Positions 1-8,228 of a stretch of 64,000 bases of DNA are shown here, in pieces. The stretch covers positions 3,162,001 to 3,226,000 of the forward strand of contig JADJEE010000001.1 of NCBI GenBank assembly GCA_016709225.1, read 5' to 3'. This DNA is from Deltaproteobacteria bacterium (lineage in GTDB: Bacteria; Myxococcota_A; Polyangia; Nannocystales; Nannocystaceae). A program made the position numbers and the translations under genes. Position 1 is the stretch's first letter. Every line of letters begins with the position of its first letter. Below the pieces are notes generated by a model. That model was given only the letters and a program-made list of their open reading frames with translations, was not told the DNA's origin and searched no databases.

Positions 1-2
1 TG

Positions 3-701
3 CACTCGCCACCGGGTGCAAACCGTCATGGCCGCCGCGACGCCGTGTTGTTCTGGCGGGCGCCCGACGGCCGCTGGGACTGCAGCGTGGGGGGCCCACC
101 GACCTTCGTGCCGCTGCGCGATCACGTCGAGCAGTTCGTCGCGCTGGCCGAGGCCTGCGAGGCCCGCATCGCCGACGCAGCGACCGCCGACGAGTGGTAC
201 GCGCTCGTGCGCGAGACCGCCCCGCTGGCGCGCCTGAGCAAGAACCTCGCCGATGCCGTGCAGGACGCCCGTGCCGCGGTCGAGGGCGACCACGCGCTCA
301 TCACGATCCGCGACAGCGCCCTCGATGCCGCCCGCGCGTTCGAGTTGCTCGCCGCCAACGCCCGCGAGGGCCTCGACTACACCCTGGCCAAGCGCGCCGA
401 GGATCAAGCGCGCCAGGGCCAGCACATGCTCGAGTCGGCCCACCGCCTGAACCTCATCGCCGCGGTCTTCCTGCCCATGACCGCCGTCGCGACGGTGTTC
501 GGCATGAACCTCGCGCACGGCCTCGAGTCGATGCGCGCACCGTGGCTGTTCTGGGGCGTCACCGCGGTCGCGATCGTGGTCGGGCTCGTCATCCGGGCCA
601 GCCTGCCGCGCCCACCCGCCGCCGTCACGGCCACGCCGCCGCCACGCCCGACCGCAAAGGCCGGCGCACGACCGGAGAGCAAGACCAAGGTCCGTGTGTA
701 G
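3..701 (+). CDS. CorA-like divalent cation transporter, C-terminal part (5' end outside window)
   Basis: The reading frame is open to the left edge of the window, so only the C-terminal 232 or so residues are present. A GTG at 45 is internal rather than a convincing start. A long helical region is followed by a hydrophobic segment ending in G-M-N (bases 501-509), then a short loop and a second hydrophobic segment (about 541-600). GMN at the end of the first of two C-terminal membrane helices is the signature of CorA-type Mg2+/Co2+ channels, where it forms the selectivity filter in the pentamer. The last 30 or so residues are a Pro/Ala/Lys-rich cytoplasmic tail. Substrate specificity cannot be read from this part. 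Confidence 0.75.
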   Translation, partial: HSPPGANRHGRRDAVLFWRAPDGRWDCSVGGPPTFVPLRDHVEQFVALAEACEARIADAATADEWYALVRETAPLARLSKNLADAVQDARAAVEGDHALITIRDSALDAARAFELLAANAREGLDYTLAKRAEDQARQGQHMLESAHRLNLIAAVFLPMTAVATVFGMNLAHGLESMRAPWLFWGVTAVAIVVGLVIRASLPRPPAAVTATPPPRPTAKAGARPESKTKVRV

Positions 702-757
702 ACGCGCACGCGCACGCGCTTGGCCCTGGGCGCGGGGCCGCGCGATGCTCGTGCGCG

Positions 758-1771
758 ATGCCTTGCCCGCTGCCGCGCCCACTGCTCGCGTTGGTCCTCA
801 CCGCGCCGCTCGCCTGCGGCGATGCCAGCGACGGGGGCAGCGGCGGGGGCAGCGACGACGGCAGCGTCGCGACCACCGATGGCAGCGGCACGAGCCACGC
901 CGACGGCAGCAGCAGCGAGGGCGGCGACGGCAGCGGTAGCACCGGCGGCCCCGTGGTCCCGCTCGGGCCCTGGCGCGTGATGAGCTTCAACGTCATGTGC
1001 TCGGGCTGCACCCCGGCGGGCTACGAGCCGTGGTCGGCCCGCGTGCCGCACCTCGGCGACACCGTGCGGCGCCACGATCCCGATCTGTTGGGTACGCAGG
1101 AGCTGTTCGCGGCCGCCGAGGTCGCGCAGATCGAGGCCGAGCTCCCCGAGTACACGTCGATCTGGTGGGCGGCCCCGGACGCCGACAGCCTCGACTACGC
1201 CGACGCGGCGATCTTCTATCGCAGCGCGATGTTCGAGGAGGTCGAGCACGGCTTCTACTGGCTGTCGCCCGACCCCGACGAGCCCTACTCCAACGGCTTC
1301 GCTGCGCCGCAGCTGCCACGGCTGGTGGTGTGGGCGCGCCTGCGCGTGCTCGCCGACGGGGCCGAGTTCGTGTTCGCGACCACGCACTTCGACAACAACG
1401 CGCCCTCGCAGGAGAAGAGCGCACCGCTGGTGCTGGCCCGCACCGCCGCACTCGCCGACGACTGGCCGGTGGTGATGGTCGGCGACTTCAACGCGCAGCC
1501 CACCGACCCGGCCTACGCGATCCTCACCACCGGCGTCGACGGGGCGCCGCCGCGCTTCGACGACGCCTTCGTGCTCGCCGACGACTGGCACGTCGACACC
1601 AACCTCACGCCCGCGCCAGCGTACGACCCGAGCGGCCGCATCGATCACGTCTTCGTCGCCGGCGGCCCGTGGCGCGCGCGCGATTGGGTCGCCGATCTGT
1701 GGGGCTACGGGCCCGACGATCAGTACACCTCGGATCACTTCGCGATCGCGGTCGAGCTCTCGCTCGAGTGA
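758..1771 (+). CDS. Secreted endonuclease/exonuclease/phosphatase-family lipoprotein
   Basis: 337 residues. The ATG at 758 gives a short signal peptide ending in the lipobox L-A-C-G, followed by a Gly/Ser/Asp/Thr linker of about 50 residues, so the protein is probably anchored in the envelope. The remainder has the EEP (DNase I/AP-endonuclease/sphingomyelinase) motif set in order: SFNVM near residue 76, a QE pair, ATTHFD, GDFN near 242, IDHVF and SDH near 326. These residues bind the metal and the phosphate in the family. The substrate (nucleic acid, phospholipid or sugar phosphate) is not evident. A possible promoter (TTGGCC, 18 bp, GATGCT) lies just upstream. The 3' end overlaps the convergent acyltransferase gene by 37 bp. 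Confidence 0.82.
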   Translation: MPCPLPRPLLALVLTAPLACGDASDGGSGGGSDDGSVATTDGSGTSHADGSSSEGGDGSGSTGGPVVPLGPWRVMSFNVMCSGCTPAGYEPWSARVPHLGDTVRRHDPDLLGTQELFAAAEVAQIEAELPEYTSIWWAAPDADSLDYADAAIFYRSAMFEEVEHGFYWLSPDPDEPYSNGFAAPQLPRLVVWARLRVLADGAEFVFATTHFDNNAPSQEKSAPLVLARTAALADDWPVVMVGDFNAQPTDPAYAILTTGVDGAPPRFDDAFVLADDWHVDTNLTPAPAYDPSGRIDHVFVAGGPWRARDWVADLWGYGPDDQYTSDHFAIAVELSLE

Positions 1772-2628
1772 TCGATCGCCGCGACGGGGGCCTCGATCGG
1801 CTCGAAGTGCTCGAACGGGCGCTCGAACCACGCGCGCAGGATCTTCACCATCTTGGCCGCGTGCACGCCATCGACCACGCGATGATCGAAGGTCGCGTAC
1901 AGCCGCATGGCCTTGCCGACGGTGAGCTCACCGTCCCACACCACCAAGATGTCCTCGATGGCCCCGACCGCGACCAGCAGCGGCACCCGTGAGAACGGCA
2001 CCAGCGGCACGTAGGCGGCCTCGAGCCCGAGCGAGCCGATGTTGGTCACCATCGCACCGCCGAACGGATCGCGGGGGATGCCGGCCCAGCGCAGATCGAG
2101 GTTGAGCCCGTAGTTGAGGAACGACAGCAGGCGCATCACGAAGCCGATGAGCAGCGCGGGGATCCGCAGGAGCCCGCCGCGGCTGCGCTCGAGCGCCTGC
2201 GAGCGGTCGCGGGCACGAACCTTGGCGGCGGCGTCCTCGAAGTCCGCGACGATCTCGCGCAGCGACTTCCGGTGCGGCGCGTCGACCTTCACCCCCGAGA
2301 GGTCGATCGCGCCCGTGGCCGGGTCCTCGATCGCGACCTGGAAGAACACGCCGATGTCGCGCCGGAGGTACACGCGATTGAAGCGGAGCAGCGCGTTGGC
2401 ATCGGGCACGCCCTCGAGCACCGCGCCCATGACCTTCGCCATCATGTGCGTGACCGTGAGGCGCTGACCGGTCGCAGCGCGGAAGCGATCGAGGTAGCGC
2501 AGCGCGTCGTCCATCCGCAGCGTGACGCTGCCGTAGATGGAGGGGTCGTAGGCGGTCCGCCAGGTCCCCAGCGAGATGTGGCGAAACGGCGTGGGGCGGG
2601 TCCGGCCGGCGAGCTCGACGTTGGGCAC
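1735..2628 (-). CDS. Stand-alone 2-oxoacid dehydrogenase acyltransferase (E2) catalytic domain
   Basis: 297 residues from a GTG at 2628. The fold is that of the catalytic domain of lipoamide acyltransferases, related to chloramphenicol acetyltransferase: an N-terminal strand-rich stretch, VTHMMAKVMGAVLEG, and the active-site signature DHRVVDG about 45 residues from the C terminus. The His and Asp of that signature are the catalytic residues of the family. There is no lipoyl or E1/E3-binding domain, and no E1 or E3 gene is adjacent, so this is not an obvious pyruvate dehydrogenase component. It may be a free-standing acyltransferase. The C terminus overlaps the convergent lipoprotein gene. The start is chosen because upstream residues are Arg/Pro-rich and not domain-like. 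Confidence 0.8.
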   Translation of the reverse strand: MPNVELAGRTRPTPFRHISLGTWRTAYDPSIYGSVTLRMDDALRYLDRFRAATGQRLTVTHMMAKVMGAVLEGVPDANALLRFNRVYLRRDIGVFFQVAIEDPATGAIDLSGVKVDAPHRKSLREIVADFEDAAAKVRARDRSQALERSRGGLLRIPALLIGFVMRLLSFLNYGLNLDLRWAGIPRDPFGGAMVTNIGSLGLEAAYVPLVPFSRVPLLVAVGAIEDILVVWDGELTVGKAMRLYATFDHRVVDGVHAAKMVKILRAWFERPFEHFEPIEAPVAAIDHSSESSTAIAK

Positions 2629-2817
2629 CGGTCCAGAGCGTAGCCCGCCGGCCCCCGTGCGCGCTCGCGACTCGCGCACGGGCCCGATTCTCCTGGTCGC
2701 GAAGCCGTACGCCGGACCCCGCAAAGAATTTCGACGCGGGCGCAGACAAGGCGCGGGGGTCCGGGGACACCCCTTTCGATCGCGGGCACCGGCTTGGGGC
2801 TGCAGGGAGAACGGTCG

Positions 2818-4977
2818 ATGAAGACGCGCACTCGAGAACTCGGACACCACGCGGCCGCGCAGCAGCGCCTGGCCTGGCTCGGCGCGCTCGCGCTGGTCGC
2901 GGGCTGCTACCAGGGCATCGACGATGCGGCCCACGCCGACGGCGGGGACGATGCCGCCGACGGCGGTCCCGCCGGTGGCAGTGCGTCGGCCGACGGTGGC
3001 GACAGCGGCGGCGACGACGGTGGCGGCGACGATGGGGCCGACGACGGTGCGGGCGACGACGGCGAGACCGAGGTGCCCTTCGAGCCGCTGCCCCCCGAGG
3101 CGGCGCTCGCGAAGGTGAAGGACTTCCTCACCGGTCTGCCGCCGACCAGCAACGAGCAGGCCAGCTACCTCGCGCAGCCGCAGACCCTGCCCGGCATGGT
3201 CGACGCGTGGATGAAGACGCCCGAGTTCCAGACCCGGTCGCTCGAGATGTTCGACCAGCTGTTCCAGCAGCAGGTCTCGGCCGAGAACCTCGCCGAGATG
3301 ATGGGCACCACGCCCGGTCGCATCAACGCGATGAACACCCGCGGCGGCGCGCGGATGCTGCGGAGCATCTCCGACAGCTTCTCGGCCACCGTCTGGGACA
3401 TCGTCGCCAACGATCGACCGTTCACCGAGATCCTCACCACGCGCACGTTCATGCTCAACGTGCCGCAGATGGTCATGCTCTCGTACATCGATGCAGACCC
3501 CCGCGGTGACGACGGCAAGGATCTGCCCTCGTGGGTGCTGCAGCGCTACGCCGGCTTCGAGGTCGGCGTGCGTTGGACCGGCAACGCGATCCCGCAGGCC
3601 CAGACCTTCAACCCCGACTCCGCCAACTTCATGCGCTTCTGGCTGGACACCACGCCGGACGCCAGCTGCCAGACCGCCCTGGGCAACACCACCACCGGGC
3701 GCAACGCGCTGCTCGACGCGTTCGAGCTGATGTTCCGCGTGATGCCGGGCCTGCTCAAGTGCGGCACGGCCACCGAGATCTTCAGCGACGCCGACTGGCA
3801 GCTGCGCCCGGTGACCCTGCGTGTCGCCGACGCCGGCGAGGACCCGACCGCGTTCTTCGACGTGCCGGGCATGCGCACCGCCGACGAACTGGTGCTGCAC
3901 TCCGATCGCGTCGGCTACTTCACGACGCTGGGCTTCTCGGTCAACTGGCTCACCAACGACTCGAACCAGCACCGCGTCAACGCCAACCAGGCGCTGATCG
4001 TCGGCCTCGGCCGCACCTTCGACCCCGAGAACGTGTTCGTGCCCGCCGACGGCGCGACCGTCGACGAGGGTCACGCCGAGCCCGGCTCGCCCTGCTACTC
4101 GTGCCACAAGGATCTCGACCCGCTGCGCGACTTCCTGCGCCAGAGCTACACCTACGCCGGCTCGCCGCGCCCGGCCAGCGAGATGACCGACATCCCCGGC
4201 AGCGCGTTCTTCTCGCTCGACGGCAGCGAGCCCATCGAGGGTAGCGGCGCCGGCGACCTGGCCGGTGCCATGGCCTCGCACGAGCGCTTCGCGAGCGCGT
4301 GGACCGAGAAGATGTGCACGATGATCAACTCGGATGCCTGCGACCCGCAGGATCCCGAGCTCATCCGCATCGCGGGCGTGTTCGCCGACTCGAACTACGA
4401 TTTCCGCACGCTGCTGCGGGAGCTGCTGACCTCGCCCATCGTCACCTTCGAGACCCGCACCCGCACCGGCGAGGAGTACGGCTCGATGGTGCTGCCGGTG
4501 ACGCAGGACCGCTTCTGCCTGCGCATGAGCCAGCGACTCGGCATCGCCGACATCTGCAACCTCGAGGGCATGCTCGACGCGCCCGCGGCCATCGGCAAGC
4601 GCCTGCGCGCGCTGTCCGACGGCGTACCGCCGGTGTCCTACGGCCGCGCCGCGGTGCTGCCGTTCGTCAACACCGACCCCGACGTGTTCTCGGTGGCCTC
4701 GACCGAGCGCATCTGCCAGATCGTCGCGGAGCGCTGGTACGGCGACGGCGACGGCATGATCTTCGGCACCGCGCAGCGCGAAGAGGCGCTCGACGCGATG
4801 GTCGAGAAGATCATCGGCATCCCCAAGATCGACGCCCGCTACGACGACCTGCGCCAGGTGCTCGCCGACCACTGGGACCTCGCCATCGAGGACGAGGGCG
4901 TCACGCCCGTCGACGCGCTGCGCTCCACCTTCATCACCGCCTGCGCGTCGTCGGCCGCCGCCGCGACCGCGATCTGA
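2818..4977 (+). CDS. Secreted DUF1588/DUF1592-like lipoprotein with a CxxCH haem-type motif
   Basis: 719 residues. The ATG at 2818 follows AGGGAGA at good spacing. The signal peptide ends in the lipobox V-A-G-C, followed by about 55 residues of Asp/Gly/Ala linker. The body resembles the large secreted DUF1592/DUF1588 proteins of planctomycetes and myxobacteria. CYSCHKDLDP near residue 426 is a CxxCH motif, the covalent c-type haem attachment sequence, in the position usual for DUF1588. Function in the family is unknown; involvement in periplasmic redox chemistry or polymer breakdown has been suggested from context. It is followed after 34 bp by a DUF1501-like gene, the usual partner, so the two are very likely co-transcribed. 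Confidence 0.75.
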   Translation: MKTRTRELGHHAAAQQRLAWLGALALVAGCYQGIDDAAHADGGDDAADGGPAGGSASADGGDSGGDDGGGDDGADDGAGDDGETEVPFEPLPPEAALAKVKDFLTGLPPTSNEQASYLAQPQTLPGMVDAWMKTPEFQTRSLEMFDQLFQQQVSAENLAEMMGTTPGRINAMNTRGGARMLRSISDSFSATVWDIVANDRPFTEILTTRTFMLNVPQMVMLSYIDADPRGDDGKDLPSWVLQRYAGFEVGVRWTGNAIPQAQTFNPDSANFMRFWLDTTPDASCQTALGNTTTGRNALLDAFELMFRVMPGLLKCGTATEIFSDADWQLRPVTLRVADAGEDPTAFFDVPGMRTADELVLHSDRVGYFTTLGFSVNWLTNDSNQHRVNANQALIVGLGRTFDPENVFVPADGATVDEGHAEPGSPCYSCHKDLDPLRDFLRQSYTYAGSPRPASEMTDIPGSAFFSLDGSEPIEGSGAGDLAGAMASHERFASAWTEKMCTMINSDACDPQDPELIRIAGVFADSNYDFRTLLRELLTSPIVTFETRTRTGEEYGSMVLPVTQDRFCLRMSQRLGIADICNLEGMLDAPAAIGKRLRALSDGVPPVSYGRAAVLPFVNTDPDVFSVASTERICQIVAERWYGDGDGMIFGTAQREEALDAMVEKIIGIPKIDARYDDLRQVLADHWDLAIEDEGVTPVDALRSTFITACASSAAAATAI

Positions 4978-5011
4978 CGCCCGCCCCCACGAGTTCGTAG
5001 GAGTCACCACC

Positions 5012-6313
5012 ATGATGCAACGTCGTCAGCTTCTCCGAAACGCGCTGGGCCTCTCCAGCGTGGGCGTGCTCTCGGTCGCCACCGGCTTGCCGGTCGGCTT
5101 CCTGCGCCAGCCGCTCGCCCACGCCGAGGGCGAGGACGCGGACATGATCGACCCCGATCGCGCGCAGTACATGATCCTCTCGGCGCGCGACCTCGGCGAC
5201 CCGTTCAACGCCAACACGCCCGGCACCTACGGCGTCTCGGGCGTGGTCCATGCCGGCGGCCCCGACATGACCGCGACCGCCATGACCCTCGGCGCGACCG
5301 CGACGACCGCCGCCAAGGTGTGGTCGACGCTGCCGCAGTGGGCACTCGACCGCGCGTCGTTCATGCACCACTCGACCAAGACCCAGGTCCACGGTCACCT
5401 CGTCAAGGTGCTGCAGCTGCTCGGCGACGCGTACCGCAGCGAGACCATCCCGTCGATCTTCGCGAAGTACCTCGCACCGGTGCTGGGCACCGTCAGCACC
5501 ACGCCGGTGCCGGTCGGCGCGGTCAACATGACCTTCAACGGCCGCACGCTGCCGCAGCTCAAGCCGACCACGCTCAAGGAGCTGCTGGTCGCCAGCGACA
5601 GCCCGCTCAACGATCTGCAGGGCCTGCGCGACCAGGCGCTCGACGAGATCCACCTGCTGCTGCGCCAGCACGGCAACGCCGAGCAGCGCAAGTTCCTCAA
5701 CGAGCACTCGAACGCCCGCGCCGACGTGCGCAAGCTGTCCGAGGGGGCCGCCGATCTGCTGAGCGCGGTCGACGACGACAGCCCGATGTCGCAGGTCTAC
5801 GCCGCGGTGGCGCTCATCAAGCTCAAGCTGACGCCGGTGGTCGCGATCGCGATCCCGTTCGGCAGCGACAACCACGCCGACCAGGGCTTCACCCGCGAGA
5901 TCGACGAGCACGTCAGCGGCGTGGGCACCATCGCCACTTTGATGAACCTGCTCGAGAGCAACGGCCTGCAGGACAATGTCACGTTCGCGTCGATGAACGT
6001 CTTCGGCCGCACGCTGAAGAAGACCGGCACCAAGGGCCGCACGCATCACTCGCGCCACCACTGCACGATGATGATCGGCCGCAACGTCAATGGCAGCGTC
6101 ATCGGCGGCATCAAGGCCGCCGGCGACGACTTCGACGCCCGCCCGATCGACAGCATGACCGGCGCAGCCTCGGACGGCGGCGACATCTCCTACGAGGAGG
6201 GTCTGCCGTCGGTCGCAAAGACGATGGGCGCGGCGCTGGGCCTGACCGACGCGACGCTCGACTACGAGATCCTGAAGGGCAAGGTCATCACCGCCGCGCT
6301 CGCCGACGCGTAG
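5012..6313 (+). CDS. DUF1501-like exported protein, partner of the CxxCH lipoprotein
   Basis: 433 residues. TAGGAG at 4998 precedes tandem ATG codons at 5012 and 5015. The N terminus RRQLLRNALG followed by a hydrophobic stretch and A-H-A resembles a twin-arginine signal, which is usual for DUF1501 proteins (a sulfatase/alkaline-phosphatase-like fold of unknown activity). A late region, FGRT...THHSRHH, near residues 332-350, has the His-rich character of the DUF1501 metal site. The gene is second in a two-gene unit with the CxxCH lipoprotein. Tat export would fit a cofactor-loaded or pre-folded protein. Family membership is judged from overall pattern and pairing. Confidence 0.7.
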   Translation: MMQRRQLLRNALGLSSVGVLSVATGLPVGFLRQPLAHAEGEDADMIDPDRAQYMILSARDLGDPFNANTPGTYGVSGVVHAGGPDMTATAMTLGATATTAAKVWSTLPQWALDRASFMHHSTKTQVHGHLVKVLQLLGDAYRSETIPSIFAKYLAPVLGTVSTTPVPVGAVNMTFNGRTLPQLKPTTLKELLVASDSPLNDLQGLRDQALDEIHLLLRQHGNAEQRKFLNEHSNARADVRKLSEGAADLLSAVDDDSPMSQVYAAVALIKLKLTPVVAIAIPFGSDNHADQGFTREIDEHVSGVGTIATLMNLLESNGLQDNVTFASMNVFGRTLKKTGTKGRTHHSRHHCTMMIGRNVNGSVIGGIKAAGDDFDARPIDSMTGAASDGGDISYEEGLPSVAKTMGAALGLTDATLDYEILKGKVITAALADA

Positions 6314-6331
6314 CGCGGCGGGGTCGGCCGC

Positions 6332-6347
6332 GGCCACGGCCGTGGCC
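6332..6347. terminator. GC-rich perfect palindrome after the DUF1501-like gene
   Basis: GGCCACGGCCGTGGCC is a perfect 16-base palindrome 19 bp after the stop codon of the DUF1501-like gene. It could fold as a terminator stem, but there is no loop of usual size and no T-run on either side, so the call is weak. Confidence 0.25.
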
Positions 6348-6436
6348 CTGCTGCCGCGGGTACGCCAGTACTCGCCGTGCATTCGCACCGGCCTCGACGC
6401 CGGTTGCGTGCGCGTGCGATGCTCGTCGACGATGGA

Positions 6437-6510
6437 CATCCGGCATCCGGCATCCGGCATCCGGCATCCGGCATCCGGCATCCGGCATCCGGCATCCGGC
6501 CTCCGGCATC
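6437..6510. repeat. Heptanucleotide tandem repeat (CATCCGG), about 10.5 copies
   Basis: Nine perfect copies of CATCCGG run from 6437 to 6499, followed by one variant unit (CCTCCGG) and a partial unit that abuts the GTG start of the FG-GAP lipoprotein at 6511. An ATG at 6432 sits just upstream of the array. Because 7 is not a multiple of 3, any change in copy number shifts the frame between that ATG and the downstream gene. With the copy number seen here the two are out of frame by one base, and loss of one unit would join them. Confidence 0.95.
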
Positions 6511-7947
6511 GTGAGGTGCGGCTTGGGTGAGCGCCGCGATCGGATTCAGCGGTGCGGTTCGAAGGTCACCGCGACGTTGACGCTCGGGCTACTCGCCTGC
6601 GGCCCCGTCAAGGGCGACGGCACCGGCTCGGCGTCGGCCGAGGGTACCAGCACCGATGCGACGGCGAGTTCGACGTCGGCTGCGAGCATGACGTCGACAT
6701 CGACCTCCGTGGGCGGGAGTTCGGATGGTTCATCGACCGCAGGACCGGGCGCCTGCCCCGACAATGTTGCGAACGAGCCGTTCTGCTATCGGAAATTCTC
6801 GCTCCCCTCGAACGGCGAGCTCGGGGACGGGCCGATGGCCCCCGAGCGGGCGCAACCGGCTCGAGCCGGTCACTTCGGTTCCGACGGCGAACTCGCGTTT
6901 CTGCTTTCTGGCCAGCAGGCCGGGAGCCCCATGGCTCTGGCAGTCTGGAACGGTTCGGGATTCGACGTGCGGCCGTGGGGCGTCGTGCCCAGCCTCGACT
7001 TCTGGCGGGGTCGATGGCCCGCAAAGATGTTCGATGGGATCCACTCGGACCTGGTGGTGGGCGCCTATGAAGGTGGCGAGTGGACGCTCGCGGTTGCTCC
7101 GTGGCGTCCAGACGGGCCTGGAGGGCCGGTTGTCGTCGAGGCCCCAAGTCCGAACTACGTCGCACGGCTTTTCGACCCAATGACAGTCGTCGATGTGAAC
7201 GGGGACGGGCTCGATGAAATTGCCGTCTACGTGCAGCCCGGGGTGCATCGACTGGTGCAGAGCCTGGACGGGACACCATCGTTCTCTGGTGGCGAACTCA
7301 CACACTCGGGCGCATGCGGGGGCGGAGAGGCTGGCATCGGCGCCGGCCAGATGGACGGCGATGGTCTGATTGATGTCGCGGCCATTGGGTTCTGCGAAGT
7401 GAGAAATCTCGGTGGTGTATTCGCATTCTCGGCTGAATGGGGCGACGGCACGGGAGGCTTCGCTGCCGAGGGTGTCCAGTTTCCGGCAGCATCGCCCAAT
7501 GCTTGGCTCGGCATGGGCGACTTCGACGGCGATGGCTTTGCCGACGTCCTCACGGCATCAGAGGACGGCTCGACCTACTACGAGTCCTATCTCTACTTTC
7601 ATCGCTCGCGCGGCGACCGCACATTCGACGCCCCCCTCAAAATCTGGACCGACATCGATCCGCCCGGCAGCTTCACCCCCCCTTATGTGGCGCCTTTGGC
7701 CGCCGCTACGAGTTTGGTACTTGGAGACGTCGACGGCGACGGCACGGACGATGTCGTATTCCAGAGATTTATGGTCGCCGTCGTACAGGTCACACATGCC
7801 ACCCAGTATCTCGAGATGTTCGACATCGACTGGGACCAGGAGAACAGACAGATCGTATCGGCGTACGATCTAAACGAGGACGGTCGGCTCGACTTCCTCG
7901 TCTGGGATGCCATCGAGGGCGCCTACGCACTGATGTCCTCCGCGTAG
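6511..7947 (+). CDS. FG-GAP/VCBS-repeat lipoprotein
   Basis: 478 residues if the GTG at 6511 is used; a TTG at 6523 is an alternative, and an ATG at 6432 would be used if the tandem repeat lost one unit. A basic N terminus and TLTLGLLACG give a lipobox, followed by a Ser/Thr linker. The body carries repeated Asp-rich calcium-loop motifs typical of FG-GAP/VCBS beta-propellers: DVNGDGLDEIAV, GQMDGDGLIDVA, GDFDGDGFADVL, GDVDGDGTDDVV and LNEDGRLDFL. These are usually extracellular adhesion or recognition modules. Base composition is visibly less GC-rich and codon use less biased than in its neighbours, which suggests relaxed selection or transfer. Confidence 0.75.
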   Translation: MRCGLGERRDRIQRCGSKVTATLTLGLLACGPVKGDGTGSASAEGTSTDATASSTSAASMTSTSTSVGGSSDGSSTAGPGACPDNVANEPFCYRKFSLPSNGELGDGPMAPERAQPARAGHFGSDGELAFLLSGQQAGSPMALAVWNGSGFDVRPWGVVPSLDFWRGRWPAKMFDGIHSDLVVGAYEGGEWTLAVAPWRPDGPGGPVVVEAPSPNYVARLFDPMTVVDVNGDGLDEIAVYVQPGVHRLVQSLDGTPSFSGGELTHSGACGGGEAGIGAGQMDGDGLIDVAAIGFCEVRNLGGVFAFSAEWGDGTGGFAAEGVQFPAASPNAWLGMGDFDGDGFADVLTASEDGSTYYESYLYFHRSRGDRTFDAPLKIWTDIDPPGSFTPPYVAPLAAATSLVLGDVDGDGTDDVVFQRFMVAVVQVTHATQYLEMFDIDWDQENRQIVSAYDLNEDGRLDFLVWDAIEGAYALMSSA

Positions 7948-8228
7948 GCCTTCCGCGCGCGTATTCTTCTACCCGTCACTTCCGTCCTCAGTAGCGAGTC
8001 CGCTCTCGCTGGTGACAAGCTACGCCAAGGCCGGCAATAGAACGCGAAGACCAGCACCATTTTCAATCATCTGCCGCAGGCGCGATTCCGGCCCGGAAGG
8101 TTGTAGACGCACATGCTCATTGCCGCGATCGTCCGCGACGCGCGCGGGGCCACCACCACCGTGCGCAAGTCGATCGCCTGCCTGTGAGCCCGCGACGGCT
8201 CCCGCCCTCGCGCCCGCGGCAATCGCCC
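7948..8228. other. Convergent intergenic region, no gene recognised
   Basis: This 281-bp stretch lies between the convergent FG-GAP lipoprotein and ribBA genes. A weak hairpin (AGCGAG and CTCGCT, 7993-8010) could act as a terminator but has no T-run. A 24-codon ORF at 8111-8185 has no support. I see nothing else in it. Confidence 0.5.

Noticed and set aside
2794..2817. An eight-codon longer start for the CxxCH lipoprotein
   Set aside because: ATG 2818 has AGGGAGA at the right spacing and gives a standard basic signal-peptide N terminus; the upstream start would lie before the ribosome-binding site.
6437..6510. Reading the CATCCGG array as a CRISPR or as a real repeat protein (HPASGIR or MPDAGCR frames)
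   Set aside because: There are no spacers, so it is not a CRISPR. The repeat-coding frames on both strands are short and lack other coding support; a simple tandem repeat explains them.
8111..8185. A 24-codon ORF between the FG-GAP lipoprotein and ribBA
   Set aside because: No ribosome-binding site, no recognisable product and no coding bias, so I treat it as chance.
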